This document shows, one piece after another, positions 25,098-32,657 of a stretch of 32,657 nucleotides of DNA (positions are counted from its first letter, which is position 1; every line of letters starts with the position of its first letter). A model generated the notes under the pieces. That model did not search any database and was not told where the DNA came from. It saw only the letters and a list, made by a program, of their open reading frames with translations. Origin of the DNA: Bacteroidales bacterium UBA7574 (GTDB lineage Bacteria > Bacteroidota > Bacteroidia > Bacteroidales > Paludibacteraceae); NCBI GenBank assembly GCA_002479035.1, contig DLLA01000090.1, positions 3,626 to 36,282 on the forward strand. Reading direction: 5' to 3'. Both the position numbers and the translations under genes were made by a program.

Positions 25098-25121
25098 ATA
25101 AACTCGTAAACAAATAAACTA
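25098..25121 (+). repeat. 8-bp A/C-rich array before guaB
   Basis: Three in-phase 8-mers, CATAAACT, CGTAAACA, AATAAACT, end 7 nt before the guaB ATG. They use the same words as the right arm before pyrD (21557) and the array before purE (28225). Confidence 0.65.
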
Positions 25122-25128
25122 CAATAAT

Positions 25129-26598
25129 ATGTCTCAACTGACCGAACGTGTACAGATGGAGGGATTGACCTTCGATGATGTACTGCTCATTCCCGCTTAC
25201 TCGGAGGTGTTGCCTCGCGAGGTGTCCCTGCAAGGGCAATTCTCCCGTCATATAACGCTGAATATCCCTGTGGTGTCAGCGGCGATGGATACCGTAACCG
25301 AAGCCCCGATGGCGATTGCGGTAGCCCGCGAAGGCGGTATAGGCGTGATACACAAGAATATGTCGATTGCGCAGCAGGCGGCTCAGGTGCGTCGGGTGAA
25401 ACGTGCGGAGAACGGACTGATTGCCGACCCCATCACGATTACGGCGGAACGCACCGTGGGCGATGCGTTGCAGATGATGGCGGAGAACCATATCGGCGGT
25501 ATCCCCGTAGTGGACGCGGAGAACAACCTGGTAGGTATCGTTACGAACCGCGACCTGCGTTTTGAGACACACATGGAGCGTGCTATCCGCGAGGTGATGA
25601 CCAGCGAAAACCTGATCACGATACAATCGACCGACCACGATGTGATCATGGAGGCGTTTGAGACGCACAAGGTGGAGAAACTGCCGGTGGTAACCGCCGA
25701 CGGCAAACTGCGCGGGTTGGTCACCTACCGCGACATCACCAAACTGAAAGATTATCCGAATGCGTGCAAGGACGAGTTGGGACGCTTGCGCTGTGCGGCG
25801 GGGGTAGGTATCACGCCCGATTTTATGGACAGAGTGGATGCCTTAGTGGCAGAGAACGTGGATGCAGTGGTATTGGATTCGGCACACGGACACAGCAAGA
25901 ACATCGTGAATGCGCTGCGCACGATTAAAACCAAGTACCCGGATTTGGACGTGGTGGTGGGCAATATCGCCACGGCTGAGGCTGCCAAATACTTGGTGGA
26001 AAACGGGGCGGACGGCGTGAAAGTGGGTATCGGTCCCGGTTCTATCTGCACGACGCGTATCATTGCGGGGGTGGGCGTGCCGCAACTGACGGCTATCTTC
26101 GAGGTGGCGGAAGTGCTGCGCGGCACGGGTGTGCCGATGATTGCCGACGGCGGTTTGCGCTACTCGGGCGATGTGGTCAAGGCACTGGCTGCGGGTGGCA
26201 ACTGCGTGATGTGCGGGTCGATGTTCGCCGGTACGGACGAGGCACCGGGAGAGACGATTATCTACAACGGACGCAAGTTCAAGACCTACCGCGGTATGGG
26301 TTCGATAGACGCGATGAAAGCCGGTTCGGCAGACCGTTATTTCCAGAGCGGGGAAAACAATATATCCAAACTGGTGCCGGAAGGTATCGTGGGACGCGTG
26401 CCGTACAAAGGGACGGTGTCGGAGACGATATACCAACTGCTCGGCGGTTTGCGCTCGGGTATGGGCTATGTGGGAGCGCACAATCTGGCGGAACTGCAGA
26501 CGGCGAAGTTCGTGAAGATCACCGCTGCCGGTATGAGCGAGAGCCACCCGCACGATATTACTATCACCTCCGAAGCCCCCAATTATAGTACTAAATAA
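25129..26598 (+). CDS. guaB: IMP dehydrogenase
   Basis: 489 residues. Oxidises IMP to XMP with NAD+, the committed step to GMP. The N-terminal TFDDVLL motif and the (beta/alpha)8 barrel are interrupted by a CBS-domain pair (about residues 95-205: [13 protein letters not shown] ... IGGIPVVD and [12 protein letters not shown] ... VEKLPVV), the site of purine-nucleotide control in the family. The catalytic Cys is Cys307 in GPGSICTTR. The flap region has [11 protein letters not shown] with the Arg used for hydrolysis, and the K+ site lies around the Cys loop. Full length. It starts 35 nt after pyrB and ends 1 nt before guaA, which makes a tight guaBA pair. Confidence 0.97.
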   Translation: MSQLTERVQMEGLTFDDVLLIPAYSEVLPREVSLQGQFSRHITLNIPVVSAAMDTVTEAPMAIAVAREGGIGVIHKNMSIAQQAAQVRRVKRAENGLIADPITITAERTVGDALQMMAENHIGGIPVVDAENNLVGIVTNRDLRFETHMERAIREVMTSENLITIQSTDHDVIMEAFETHKVEKLPVVTADGKLRGLVTYRDITKLKDYPNACKDELGRLRCAAGVGITPDFMDRVDALVAENVDAVVLDSAHGHSKNIVNALRTIKTKYPDLDVVVGNIATAEAAKYLVENGADGVKVGIGPGSICTTRIIAGVGVPQLTAIFEVAEVLRGTGVPMIADGGLRYSGDVVKALAAGGNCVMCGSMFAGTDEAPGETIIYNGRKFKTYRGMGSIDAMKAGSADRYFQSGENNISKLVPEGIVGRVPYKGTVSETIYQLLGGLRSGMGYVGAHNLAELQTAKFVKITAAGMSESHPHDITITSEAPNYSTK

Positions 26599-26599
26599 T

Positions 26600-28141
26600 A
26601 TGCAGAAAATTATTATACTAGATTTTGGCAGTCAGACTACGCAGTTGATCGGGCGGCGGGTACGCGAACTGGATACATTCTGCGAGATTCTGCCTTACAA
26701 CAAATATCCCGAGGACGACTCCGATGTGATAGGCGTTATCCTTTCGGGGTCGCCGCTGAGCGTGTATGCCGAGGACGCTTTCCACGTGGATTTGTCGCAT
26801 ATCCGCGGGCGGTTGCCAATCTTGGGTATCTGCTACGGCGCACAGTATATGAGCCATATCTATGGAGGCAAGGTAGAGAGTGCCGGTACGCGTGAGTACG
26901 GGCGGCAGAACCTGACCTATATCAATACGAATTGCCCGATATTCAAGGGTTTTGAAGACGGGTCGCAAGTATGGATGTCGCATGGCGACAGTATCACCCG
27001 TTTGCCCGAAGGGGCGGAGGTGGTAGCCTCTACCGAGACGGTACGCAATGCGGCATACTATATTGCCGCCCCCGAGGGCAATGCGAAGGCACCGATCTTC
27101 GGTACACAGTTCCACCCCGAGGTGGCACACACGCTGCAAGGCACGCTGTTGCTGCGTAACTTTGTGGTGGACGTATGCGGCAGCAAGCAGGAATGGAGTG
27201 CGGACGCGTTTGTAGAGAGCACGGTGCGCGAACTGAAAGCGCAGATTGGCACTGACCGCGTCATTCTCGGTTTGTCGGGCGGCGTGGACTCGTCGGTGGT
27301 GGCAGTGCTGCTCAACAAAGCGATTGGCGACCAACTGACCTGTATCTTTGTGGACCATGGCATGCTCCGCAAGAACGAGTTCCGTGATGTAATGCGCGAC
27401 TACGAGTGTCTCGGGCTGAATGTGATAGGCGTGGACGCGAGTGAGAAATTCCTCACCGACCTGGCGGGCGTGAAGGAGCCCGAGCGCAAGCGCAAGATTA
27501 TCGGTCGCGACTTCGTGGAGGTGTTCAATGAGGAAGCCCGCAAGATACAGGACGCCAAATGGCTGGCGCAGGGAACTATCTATCCCGACCGTATCGAGAG
27601 CCTGAATATCACGGGCAAGGTCATCAAGAGCCACCATAATGTGGGCGGACTGCCCGAAGAGATGCACCTGCAACTCTGCGAACCGCTGAAATGGCTGTTC
27701 AAAGACGAGGTGCGCCGCGTGGGGCGGTCAATGGGTATGCCCGAACACCTGATTACCCGCCACCCGTTCCCCGGACCGGGATTGGCAGTGCGTATCTTGG
27801 GCGACATCACGCGCGAGAAGATACGTATCCTGCAAGACGCGGACGACATCTTTATCCGCAACCTGCGTGAGGCGGGGCTGTATGACGAGATATGGCAGGC
27901 GGGGGCAATCCTGCTGAGCGAGGTAAGGAGTGTGGGCGTGATGGGCGATGAGCGTACGTACGAGAACCCCGTGGCATTGCGGGCGGTAACCTCTTCGGAC
28001 GCGATGACTGCCGACTGGGCGCATATCCCATACGAGGTGCTGGCAAAAGTGAGCAACGAGATTATCAACAAGGTGCAGGGCGTGAACCGCGTCTGCTACG
28101 ACATCTCCTCCAAGCCGCCCGCAACGATTGAATGGGAGTAA
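26600..28141 (+). CDS. guaA: GMP synthase (glutamine-hydrolysing)
   Basis: 513 residues. Aminates XMP to GMP using glutamine and ATP. The class I glutaminase domain has the triad Cys78 ([10 protein letters not shown]), His172 and Glu174 (QFHPEV). The ATP pyrophosphatase domain has the PP-loop SGGVDSS (226-232). The C-terminal dimerisation domain has the conserved [11 protein letters not shown] and ends KPPATIEWE, as in full-length bacterial GuaA. One nucleotide separates it from guaB, so the two genes are almost certainly translated from one mRNA. A spacer of 117 nt made of 7-bp and 8-bp arrays follows. Confidence 0.98.
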   Translation: MQKIIILDFGSQTTQLIGRRVRELDTFCEILPYNKYPEDDSDVIGVILSGSPLSVYAEDAFHVDLSHIRGRLPILGICYGAQYMSHIYGGKVESAGTREYGRQNLTYINTNCPIFKGFEDGSQVWMSHGDSITRLPEGAEVVASTETVRNAAYYIAAPEGNAKAPIFGTQFHPEVAHTLQGTLLLRNFVVDVCGSKQEWSADAFVESTVRELKAQIGTDRVILGLSGGVDSSVVAVLLNKAIGDQLTCIFVDHGMLRKNEFRDVMRDYECLGLNVIGVDASEKFLTDLAGVKEPERKRKIIGRDFVEVFNEEARKIQDAKWLAQGTIYPDRIESLNITGKVIKSHHNVGGLPEEMHLQLCEPLKWLFKDEVRRVGRSMGMPEHLITRHPFPGPGLAVRILGDITREKIRILQDADDIFIRNLREAGLYDEIWQAGAILLSEVRSVGVMGDERTYENPVALRAVTSSDAMTADWAHIPYEVLAKVSNEIINKVQGVNRVCYDISSKPPATIEWE

Positions 28142-28146
28142 GGGGA

Positions 28147-28181
28147 AATTATGAATTATGAATGAAGAATTATGAATGAGA
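28147..28181 (+). repeat. 7-bp tandem repeat after guaA
   Basis: Five in-phase 7-mers: AATTATG twice, AATGAAG, AATTATG, AATGAGA. The first three units are identical, in order, to the array at the pyrF/pyrE junction, and both start within a few bases of a stop codon. Confidence 0.8.
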
Positions 28182-28196
28182 TGGGGAGTTGGACGT

Positions 28197-28256
28197 ATCA
28201 ACTTATGAACCGGTTCAACTACGCATAAACTCATCAACTTCTAAACCAATAAACAA
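28197..28256 (+). repeat. 8-bp A/C-rich array before purE
   Basis: Two blocks of 8-mers (ATCAACTT type at 28197-28220; ATAAACTC, ATCAACTT, CTAAACCA, ATAAACAA at 28225-28256) end 2 nt before the purE ATG. The words match the right arm of the pyrK-pyrD palindrome. The string ACGCATAAAC is also present, reverse-complemented (apart from its first base), in the left arm near 21484. Confidence 0.7.
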
Positions 28257-28258
28257 CA

Positions 28259-28726
28259 ATGAAAGTAGGAGTAATTATGGGCAGTACGTCGGATTTGGAC
28301 GTGATGATGCCCGCTATCAAGACATTGGAAGAGTTCGGCATAGAGGTGGACAAACGCGTTATCAGTGCCCACCGTGCTCCGCATGCCCTGATGGAGTGGG
28401 CAGAGAGTGCACGCGGGCGGGGACTGAGCGTTATCATCGCCGGTGCCGGCGGTGCGGCGCATCTGGCAGGCGTGATTGCCGGTCTGACCACGTTGCCCGT
28501 TATCGGCGTACCCGTGCGTTCGAAGACCCTCGACGGCTTGGATAGTCTGCTCAGTATGGTGCAGATGCCGAGCGGTATCCCCGTGGCATGCGTGGCGATT
28601 GACGGGGCGAAGAATGCGGCGTTGCTGGCAGTGCAGATGTTGGCACTCAATAATGCCGACCTGCTTGCGCAATTGGAGGATTTCCGCCGCAAGCAGACCG
28701 AGAAAGTGCTGAGCGCAACCATCTGA
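28259..28726 (+). CDS. purE: N5-carboxyaminoimidazole ribonucleotide mutase
   Basis: 155 residues, class I PurE. Converts N5-CAIR to CAIR in purine synthesis. The family motifs are in order: GSTSDLDVM (8-16), SAHRAP (36-41, with catalytic His38), [13 protein letters not shown] and PVIGVPV, and a QMPSGIPVA loop. The usual HLPG is HLAG here (Ala70), a small departure next to the active site; class I activity is still the best call because of the intact SAHR and QMP loops. PurK, which makes N5-CAIR, is not in the window. The gene sits between guaA and purL with spacers of 117 and 159 nt. Confidence 0.95.
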   Translation: MKVGVIMGSTSDLDVMMPAIKTLEEFGIEVDKRVISAHRAPHALMEWAESARGRGLSVIIAGAGGAAHLAGVIAGLTTLPVIGVPVRSKTLDGLDSLLSMVQMPSGIPVACVAIDGAKNAALLAVQMLALNNADLLAQLEDFRRKQTEKVLSATI

Positions 28727-28745
28727 CGGATGTTCCATATTTCCA

Positions 28746-28822
28746 ATCGCGTCAAACGTAAACCGTTCAGCAAGGGATGCGCAACCTATGCGCAACCTAT
28801 AACGATCCTATAACAAATGGAT
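28746..28822 (+). repeat. 11-bp array between purE and purL, about seven units
   Basis: In one phase: ATCGCGTCAAA (like TTCGAGTCAAC at 8591), an irregular unit, CAGCAAGGGAT at 28768 (identical to the unit at 8690), GCGCAACCTAT twice (28779, 28790), then AACGATCCTAT and AACAAATGGAT. Most units end in AT. The remaining ~60 nt to purL are A-rich with no promoter I can recognise. Confidence 0.7.
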
Positions 28823-28885
28823 GGGCGATGAAAATGTTCCAAATGACATATAATCGCCACAAAGAAAACAGATAAAACCCACAAT

Positions 28886-31800
28886 ATGGCAAATTATCGC
28901 ATATATGTAGAGAAGCGCGATGCGTTTCGTGTAGAGGCAGAGAGCCTGCGTCAGGAGTTGAACGAGAACTTGCAACTCCATATCGCACAACTGCGCTACC
29001 TGAATGTCTATGACCTCTTCGGATTTACCCCCGAACTCTTGGAGAAGAGCCGCTACAGCGTCTTCGGCGAGGTGGTAACGGACGTGGTGTCCGACGCGTG
29101 CGACCTGACGGGCAAACGCTATCTGGCGGTGGAGTATATCCCCGGTCAGTTCGACCAGCGCGCTTCGTCGGCGGTGGATTGTGTGCACCTGATTGACCCG
29201 CAGGCGGACATCGAGATACGCAGTGCACGTCTGCTCATCTTCGACGACACCGTGAACGACGCAGATATGGCACGTATCCGCCACTACTATATCAATGCGG
29301 TGGAGTCGCGGGAGAAAGACCTCTCGCAGTTGGAGCAGATACAGCACGCGGATGTGAAACCGCTGGCGAAATTAGACGGGTTCCTCGATATGAAAGAGGA
29401 AGACCTGACACCGTTCTGTAAGCAGTGGGGCTTGGCTATGAACGCCGACGACCTGCGCGAGGTGCTGCGCTATTTCACCAAAGAGCAGCGCAATCCGACC
29501 GAGACCGAACTGCGCATATTGGACACCTATTGGTCTGACCATTGCCGCCACACTACGTTTACAACGGTATTGGAGACCATCAAGATAGACGATTCGTTTG
29601 TCCGCAACGAGATAGAGAGTACGCTCGGTATGTTCCACGACATCCGCAAGCAACTCGGGCGCACGGAGAAACCGCTCTGCCTGATGGAACTGGCAACCAT
29701 CGGGGCACGCTACCTGCGCAGCAAAGGGCTGCTGGACGATATGGAGCAGAGCGAGGAGAACAACGCCTGCTCGATCTTTATTGATGTGGACGTGGACGGC
29801 AAGACGGAGAAATGGCTGTTGCAGTTCAAGAACGAGACCCACAACCACCCGACGGAGATAGAGCCTTTCGGCGGGGCGAGCACGTGTCTCGGCGGGGCGA
29901 TACGCGACCCGTTGTCGGGGCGTGCGTACGTCTATCAGGCGATGCGTGTAACAGGTGCGGGCGACATCTACAAACCCGTGTCGGAGACTATGGCGGGCAA
30001 ACTGCCGCAGCAGATCATCTCCCGCAAGGCGGCGGCAGGCTACTCGTCGTACGGCAACCAGATTGGCTTGGCTACCACCCATGTGCGGGAGATCTATCAC
30101 CCCTCGTATGTAGCCAAACGCTTGGAGGTGGGTGCTGTGGTAGGTGCGGTGCGTGCAGACGCTGTGCGCCGCGAGTCGCCCATGGCAGGCGATGTGATAC
30201 TGCTGCTCGGCGGGCGCACGGGGCGCGACGGCATAGGAGGGGCTACCGGCAGCAGCAAAGAGCATACCGAGGCTTCGCTCGAATCGTGCGGCTCGGAGGT
30301 GCAGAAAGGTAACGCCCCCGAGGAGCGCAAACTGCAGCGGCTGATGCGCCGCCCGGAGGCTACACGGCTAATCAAGAAAGCGAATGACTTCGGTGCCGGC
30401 GGCGTGAGCGTGGCTATCGGCGAGTTGGCGGACGGGTTGGATATCTACCTCGACCGTGTGCCGACCAAGTATGCGGGCTTGAACCCGACCGAACTGGCTA
30501 TCTCCGAGAGCCAGGAGCGTATGGCGGTGGTGGTGGAAGCCAAAGACCGCGAGGCGATGGAACGCCTCTGCCGGCAGGACAATATAGAGGTTACCTACGT
30601 GGCGGACGTAACGGACACGGGACGTATGCGCCAGTTCTACAAGGGCGAGATAGTGGCAGACCTGACGCGCGAGTTTATCGACAGTGCAGGTGCCAAACAC
30701 TATGCCAATGCCACTATCGGCAAGGTAGAGGAGCGCAATCCGTTCCGCCGCATAGTAGGGGGCAAGACTTTGGCGGAACGTATGGAGAACGCCTTGGCAG
30801 ACCCCAACGTAACCTCGCAGAAAGGACTCATAGAGGAGTTTGACTCCACTATCGGGCGCAGCACGGTGCTGATGCCTTTCGGCGGCAAGTACCAGCAGAC
30901 CGAGACACAAGTGTCGGTGCAGAAACTGCCGACCGACGGCTACACGAACACCGCATCGATAATGGCTTTCGGTTACAACCCGTTCATCTCGGAGTGGAGT
31001 CCGTACCACGGGGCGGCGTATGCCGTGGTGGAGGCTTGCACCAAGGCGGTGGCAGCGGGGGCGGACTACAGCCGTATGCGCTTCTCGTATCAGGAGTATT
31101 TTGAGCGTATGACCCACGACCCGCACACATGGGGCAAGCCGCTGTCGGCGTTGCTCGGGGCGTTGAAGATGCAGGTGCTGCTCGGACTGCCGTCTATCGG
31201 CGGAAAGGACTCGATGTCGGGTACGTTTGAGCATATATCCGTGCCGCCGACGCTCATTGCGTTCGGTATCACCACGATGGGCGCAGACCAAGTCATCTCG
31301 CCCGAACTGAAACAGGCAGGACACGCGCTGTACCTGATACAACATACCCCCGAAAGCAACTATATGCCGTCGGTGGAGTGCCTGAAGAATAACTGGAAAG
31401 CCACCACGGAGGCAATCCGCAAGGGTATCATCTGCTCGGCGTATGCCATCGGTTTCGGCGGTGTGGCGGAAGCCATAGCGAAGATGTCCTTCGGCAACGC
31501 CCTCGGCGTGGATATTCATATAGACGAGGACACCCTTTTCGACTATCAATACGGTTCTATCCTTGTGGAGACAACCGCTCCGCTGGAGATGGAGAACGCC
31601 GTGTTGCTCGGACGCGTAACAGAGGGCGACAGCCTGGTTATCAACGGCGAACCCCTCTCCCGTGCGGCATTGCACGAGGCATGCTGCGCACCTTATACAC
31701 GTGTTTACCCCGCAGCCGTACCCGCCGAGCACCAAGCCATTATGCCCGCAGGCGTAGAGACAGCGGCAGAGAAAAAGGCACCGCGGGTTTACCCGGGCGA

Positions 31801-32614
31801 GGCGGTAGAGCATCCGTTGGTTTATATTCCCGTTTTCCCGGGTACGAACTGCGACTACGACAGTGCCAAAGCATGGCGCACGGCGGGTGCGGAAGTGGAG
31901 ACCACTATCTTCCGCAACCTGACGGGCGCGGACGTGCTGGCATCTATTGACGAGATGGTGAAGCATATCCGCCGCGCTCATATACTGATGTTTGCCGGCG
32001 GTTTCTCGGCGGGCGACGAACCCGACGGAAGCGGTAAGTTCATCGCGTCGGTTATCAACAACCGGAAAGTGGCTGCGGCTATCGAGTCGCTTATCGCCCG
32101 CGGCGGACTGATACTGGGTATCTGCAACGGTTTCCAGGCGCTGGTCAAGAGCGGACTGCTGCCCTACGGCAAGACGGGCAGCGTAACCGCCGAGTCGCCG
32201 ACGCTCTTCCGCAACGACATCAACCGCCACGTATCGCAGATGGTAACCACTGTGGTGGCAACGACCAATAGTCCGTGGCTGAGCAATATGCAGATAGGCG
32301 ATGCGCACACGGTGGCTGTGAGCCACGGCGAGGGCAAGTTCGTGGTGTCGGAGGCATTGGCAGCCGAGTTGTTCCGCAACGGACAGGTGGCGTTCCGCTA
32401 TGCCGACCCCGTAACGCTCGCGCCGACAATGCAGTCGCCCGCCAACCCAAACGGTTCGTACTACGCCATCGAGGGTATCATCTCACCCGACGGACAGATA
32501 CTGGGCAAGATGGCGCACTCGGAGCGGTACGAGGACAATGTATTCAAGAATATCAGCGGACAGAAACGCCAGACATTGTTCGACAATGCCGTGCGCTATT
32601 TCCGAAAGAACTGA
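28886..32614 (+). CDS. purL: Phosphoribosylformylglycinamidine synthase, single-chain
   Basis: 1242 residues. Converts FGAR to FGAM with glutamine and ATP in purine synthesis. It has the large fused form: N-terminal PurS-like domain (about 1-150); linker with YWSDHCRHTTF; tandem AIR-synthase-like halves with the ATP/FGAR motifs (NETHNHPTEIEPFGGA, GKDSMSGTF, GAGGVSVAIGELADG); and a C-terminal class I glutaminase. Its nucleophile is Cys1080 in LGICNGFQAL, and the His-x-Glu pair is His1211/Glu1213 in KMAHSER, as in the Salmonella enzyme. The ATG at 28886 is followed by the usual strand MANYRIYVEK. Size fits Bacteroidetes and proteobacterial PurL, not the split PurS/Q/L of Firmicutes, so the purine part does not look Firmicutes-derived. 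Last gene in the window. Confidence 0.98.
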   Translation: MANYRIYVEKRDAFRVEAESLRQELNENLQLHIAQLRYLNVYDLFGFTPELLEKSRYSVFGEVVTDVVSDACDLTGKRYLAVEYIPGQFDQRASSAVDCVHLIDPQADIEIRSARLLIFDDTVNDADMARIRHYYINAVESREKDLSQLEQIQHADVKPLAKLDGFLDMKEEDLTPFCKQWGLAMNADDLREVLRYFTKEQRNPTETELRILDTYWSDHCRHTTFTTVLETIKIDDSFVRNEIESTLGMFHDIRKQLGRTEKPLCLMELATIGARYLRSKGLLDDMEQSEENNACSIFIDVDVDGKTEKWLLQFKNETHNHPTEIEPFGGASTCLGGAIRDPLSGRAYVYQAMRVTGAGDIYKPVSETMAGKLPQQIISRKAAAGYSSYGNQIGLATTHVREIYHPSYVAKRLEVGAVVGAVRADAVRRESPMAGDVILLLGGRTGRDGIGGATGSSKEHTEASLESCGSEVQKGNAPEERKLQRLMRRPEATRLIKKANDFGAGGVSVAIGELADGLDIYLDRVPTKYAGLNPTELAISESQERMAVVVEAKDREAMERLCRQDNIEVTYVADVTDTGRMRQFYKGEIVADLTREFIDSAGAKHYANATIGKVEERNPFRRIVGGKTLAERMENALADPNVTSQKGLIEEFDSTIGRSTVLMPFGGKYQQTETQVSVQKLPTDGYTNTASIMAFGYNPFISEWSPYHGAAYAVVEACTKAVAAGADYSRMRFSYQEYFERMTHDPHTWGKPLSALLGALKMQVLLGLPSIGGKDSMSGTFEHISVPPTLIAFGITTMGADQVISPELKQAGHALYLIQHTPESNYMPSVECLKNNWKATTEAIRKGIICSAYAIGFGGVAEAIAKMSFGNALGVDIHIDEDTLFDYQYGSILVETTAPLEMENAVLLGRVTEGDSLVINGEPLSRAALHEACCAPYTRVYPAAVPAEHQAIMPAGVETAAEKKAPRVYPGEAVEHPLVYIPVFPGTNCDYDSAKAWRTAGAEVETTIFRNLTGADVLASIDEMVKHIRRAHILMFAGGFSAGDEPDGSGKFIASVINNRKVAAAIESLIARGGLILGICNGFQALVKSGLLPYGKTGSVTAESPTLFRNDINRHVSQMVTTVVATTNSPWLSNMQIGDAHTVAVSHGEGKFVVSEALAAELFRNGQVAFRYADPVTLAPTMQSPANPNGSYYAIEGIISPDGQILGKMAHSERYEDNVFKNISGQKRQTLFDNAVRYFRKN

Positions 32615-32635
32615 CAGGTAACTTCACCGTAGTAT

Positions 32636-32657
32636 GAGTAGGTGATTAGTAGGTGAT
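32636..32657 (+). repeat. 11-bp repeat after purL, cut by the window edge
   Basis: Two 11-mers, GAGTAGGTGAT and TAGTAGGTGAT, run exactly to the last base. GAGTAGGTGAT also occurs at 8678-8688 inside the first array, so this is probably the beginning of another array that continues outside. Confidence 0.65.

Noticed and set aside
30368..32326. 652-codon open frame on the minus strand opposite purL
   Set aside because: It is the mirror of a GC-rich, strongly biased coding strand; the translation is Arg/His/Leu/Val-rich with no recognisable motif, and PurL is intact over the same stretch.
1..32657. Mobile element, phage or defence system
   Set aside because: No transposase, integrase, toxin-antitoxin, restriction or phage-structural motif was seen in any convincing frame; all long plus-strand genes are accounted for.

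Overview
The window looks like a chromosomal piece of an uncultured gut- or rumen-type member of the Bacteroidales. Four things point there. Three surface proteins end in Por/type IX secretion (T9SS)-like C-terminal domains. Three promoters match the Bacteroidetes form TTTG/TTG-N20-TAnnTTTG. Start codons lack Shine-Dalgarno (SD) sequences, with the single exception of rpsU. The protein families themselves (single-chain PurL, PyrK/PyrD pair, SD-carrying bS21 gene) also fit. All genes I can support are on the + strand.

Region 1 (1-17452) is a cell-surface locus. It holds the 3' part of a giant modular adhesin (over 2500 residues, entering from the left), an outer-membrane beta-barrel, a larger protein with a related barrel plus two carboxypeptidase-regulatory-like modules and an OmpA peptidoglycan-binding domain, and two tandem paralogous surface proteins of about 1050-1080 residues. 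Region 2 (17453-19440) is a small informational block: promoter, tRNA-Leu(CAA), hairpin, rpsU with a strong SD, a strong intrinsic terminator, then a promoter and an unrecognised lipoprotein. Region 3 (19440-32614) is a nucleotide-biosynthesis supercluster behind one clear promoter: pyrC-pyrK-pyrD-pyrF-pyrE-pyrB-guaB-guaA-purE-purL. It covers UMP synthesis from carbamoyl phosphate onward (carAB not present here), IMP to GMP, and two steps of IMP synthesis.

Two observations stand out. First, PyrB carries at its C-terminus a four-cysteine module that matches the zinc domain of the ATCase regulatory chain PyrI, but no nucleotide-binding PyrI domain is present, and no separate pyrI follows. Second, almost every spacer in the nucleotide cluster, and two outside it, is built from short phase-locked tandem repeats with unit lengths of 7, 8, 9 or 11 bp. 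The 11-bp family recurs at five places, in both orientations, with units partly colinear between copies. Some arrays supply the stop codon and last residues of the upstream gene, or abut the next start codon.

No mobile element, integrase, CRISPR array, phage gene or rRNA gene is visible. All functional calls come from reading the sequence; no search or structure prediction was run.
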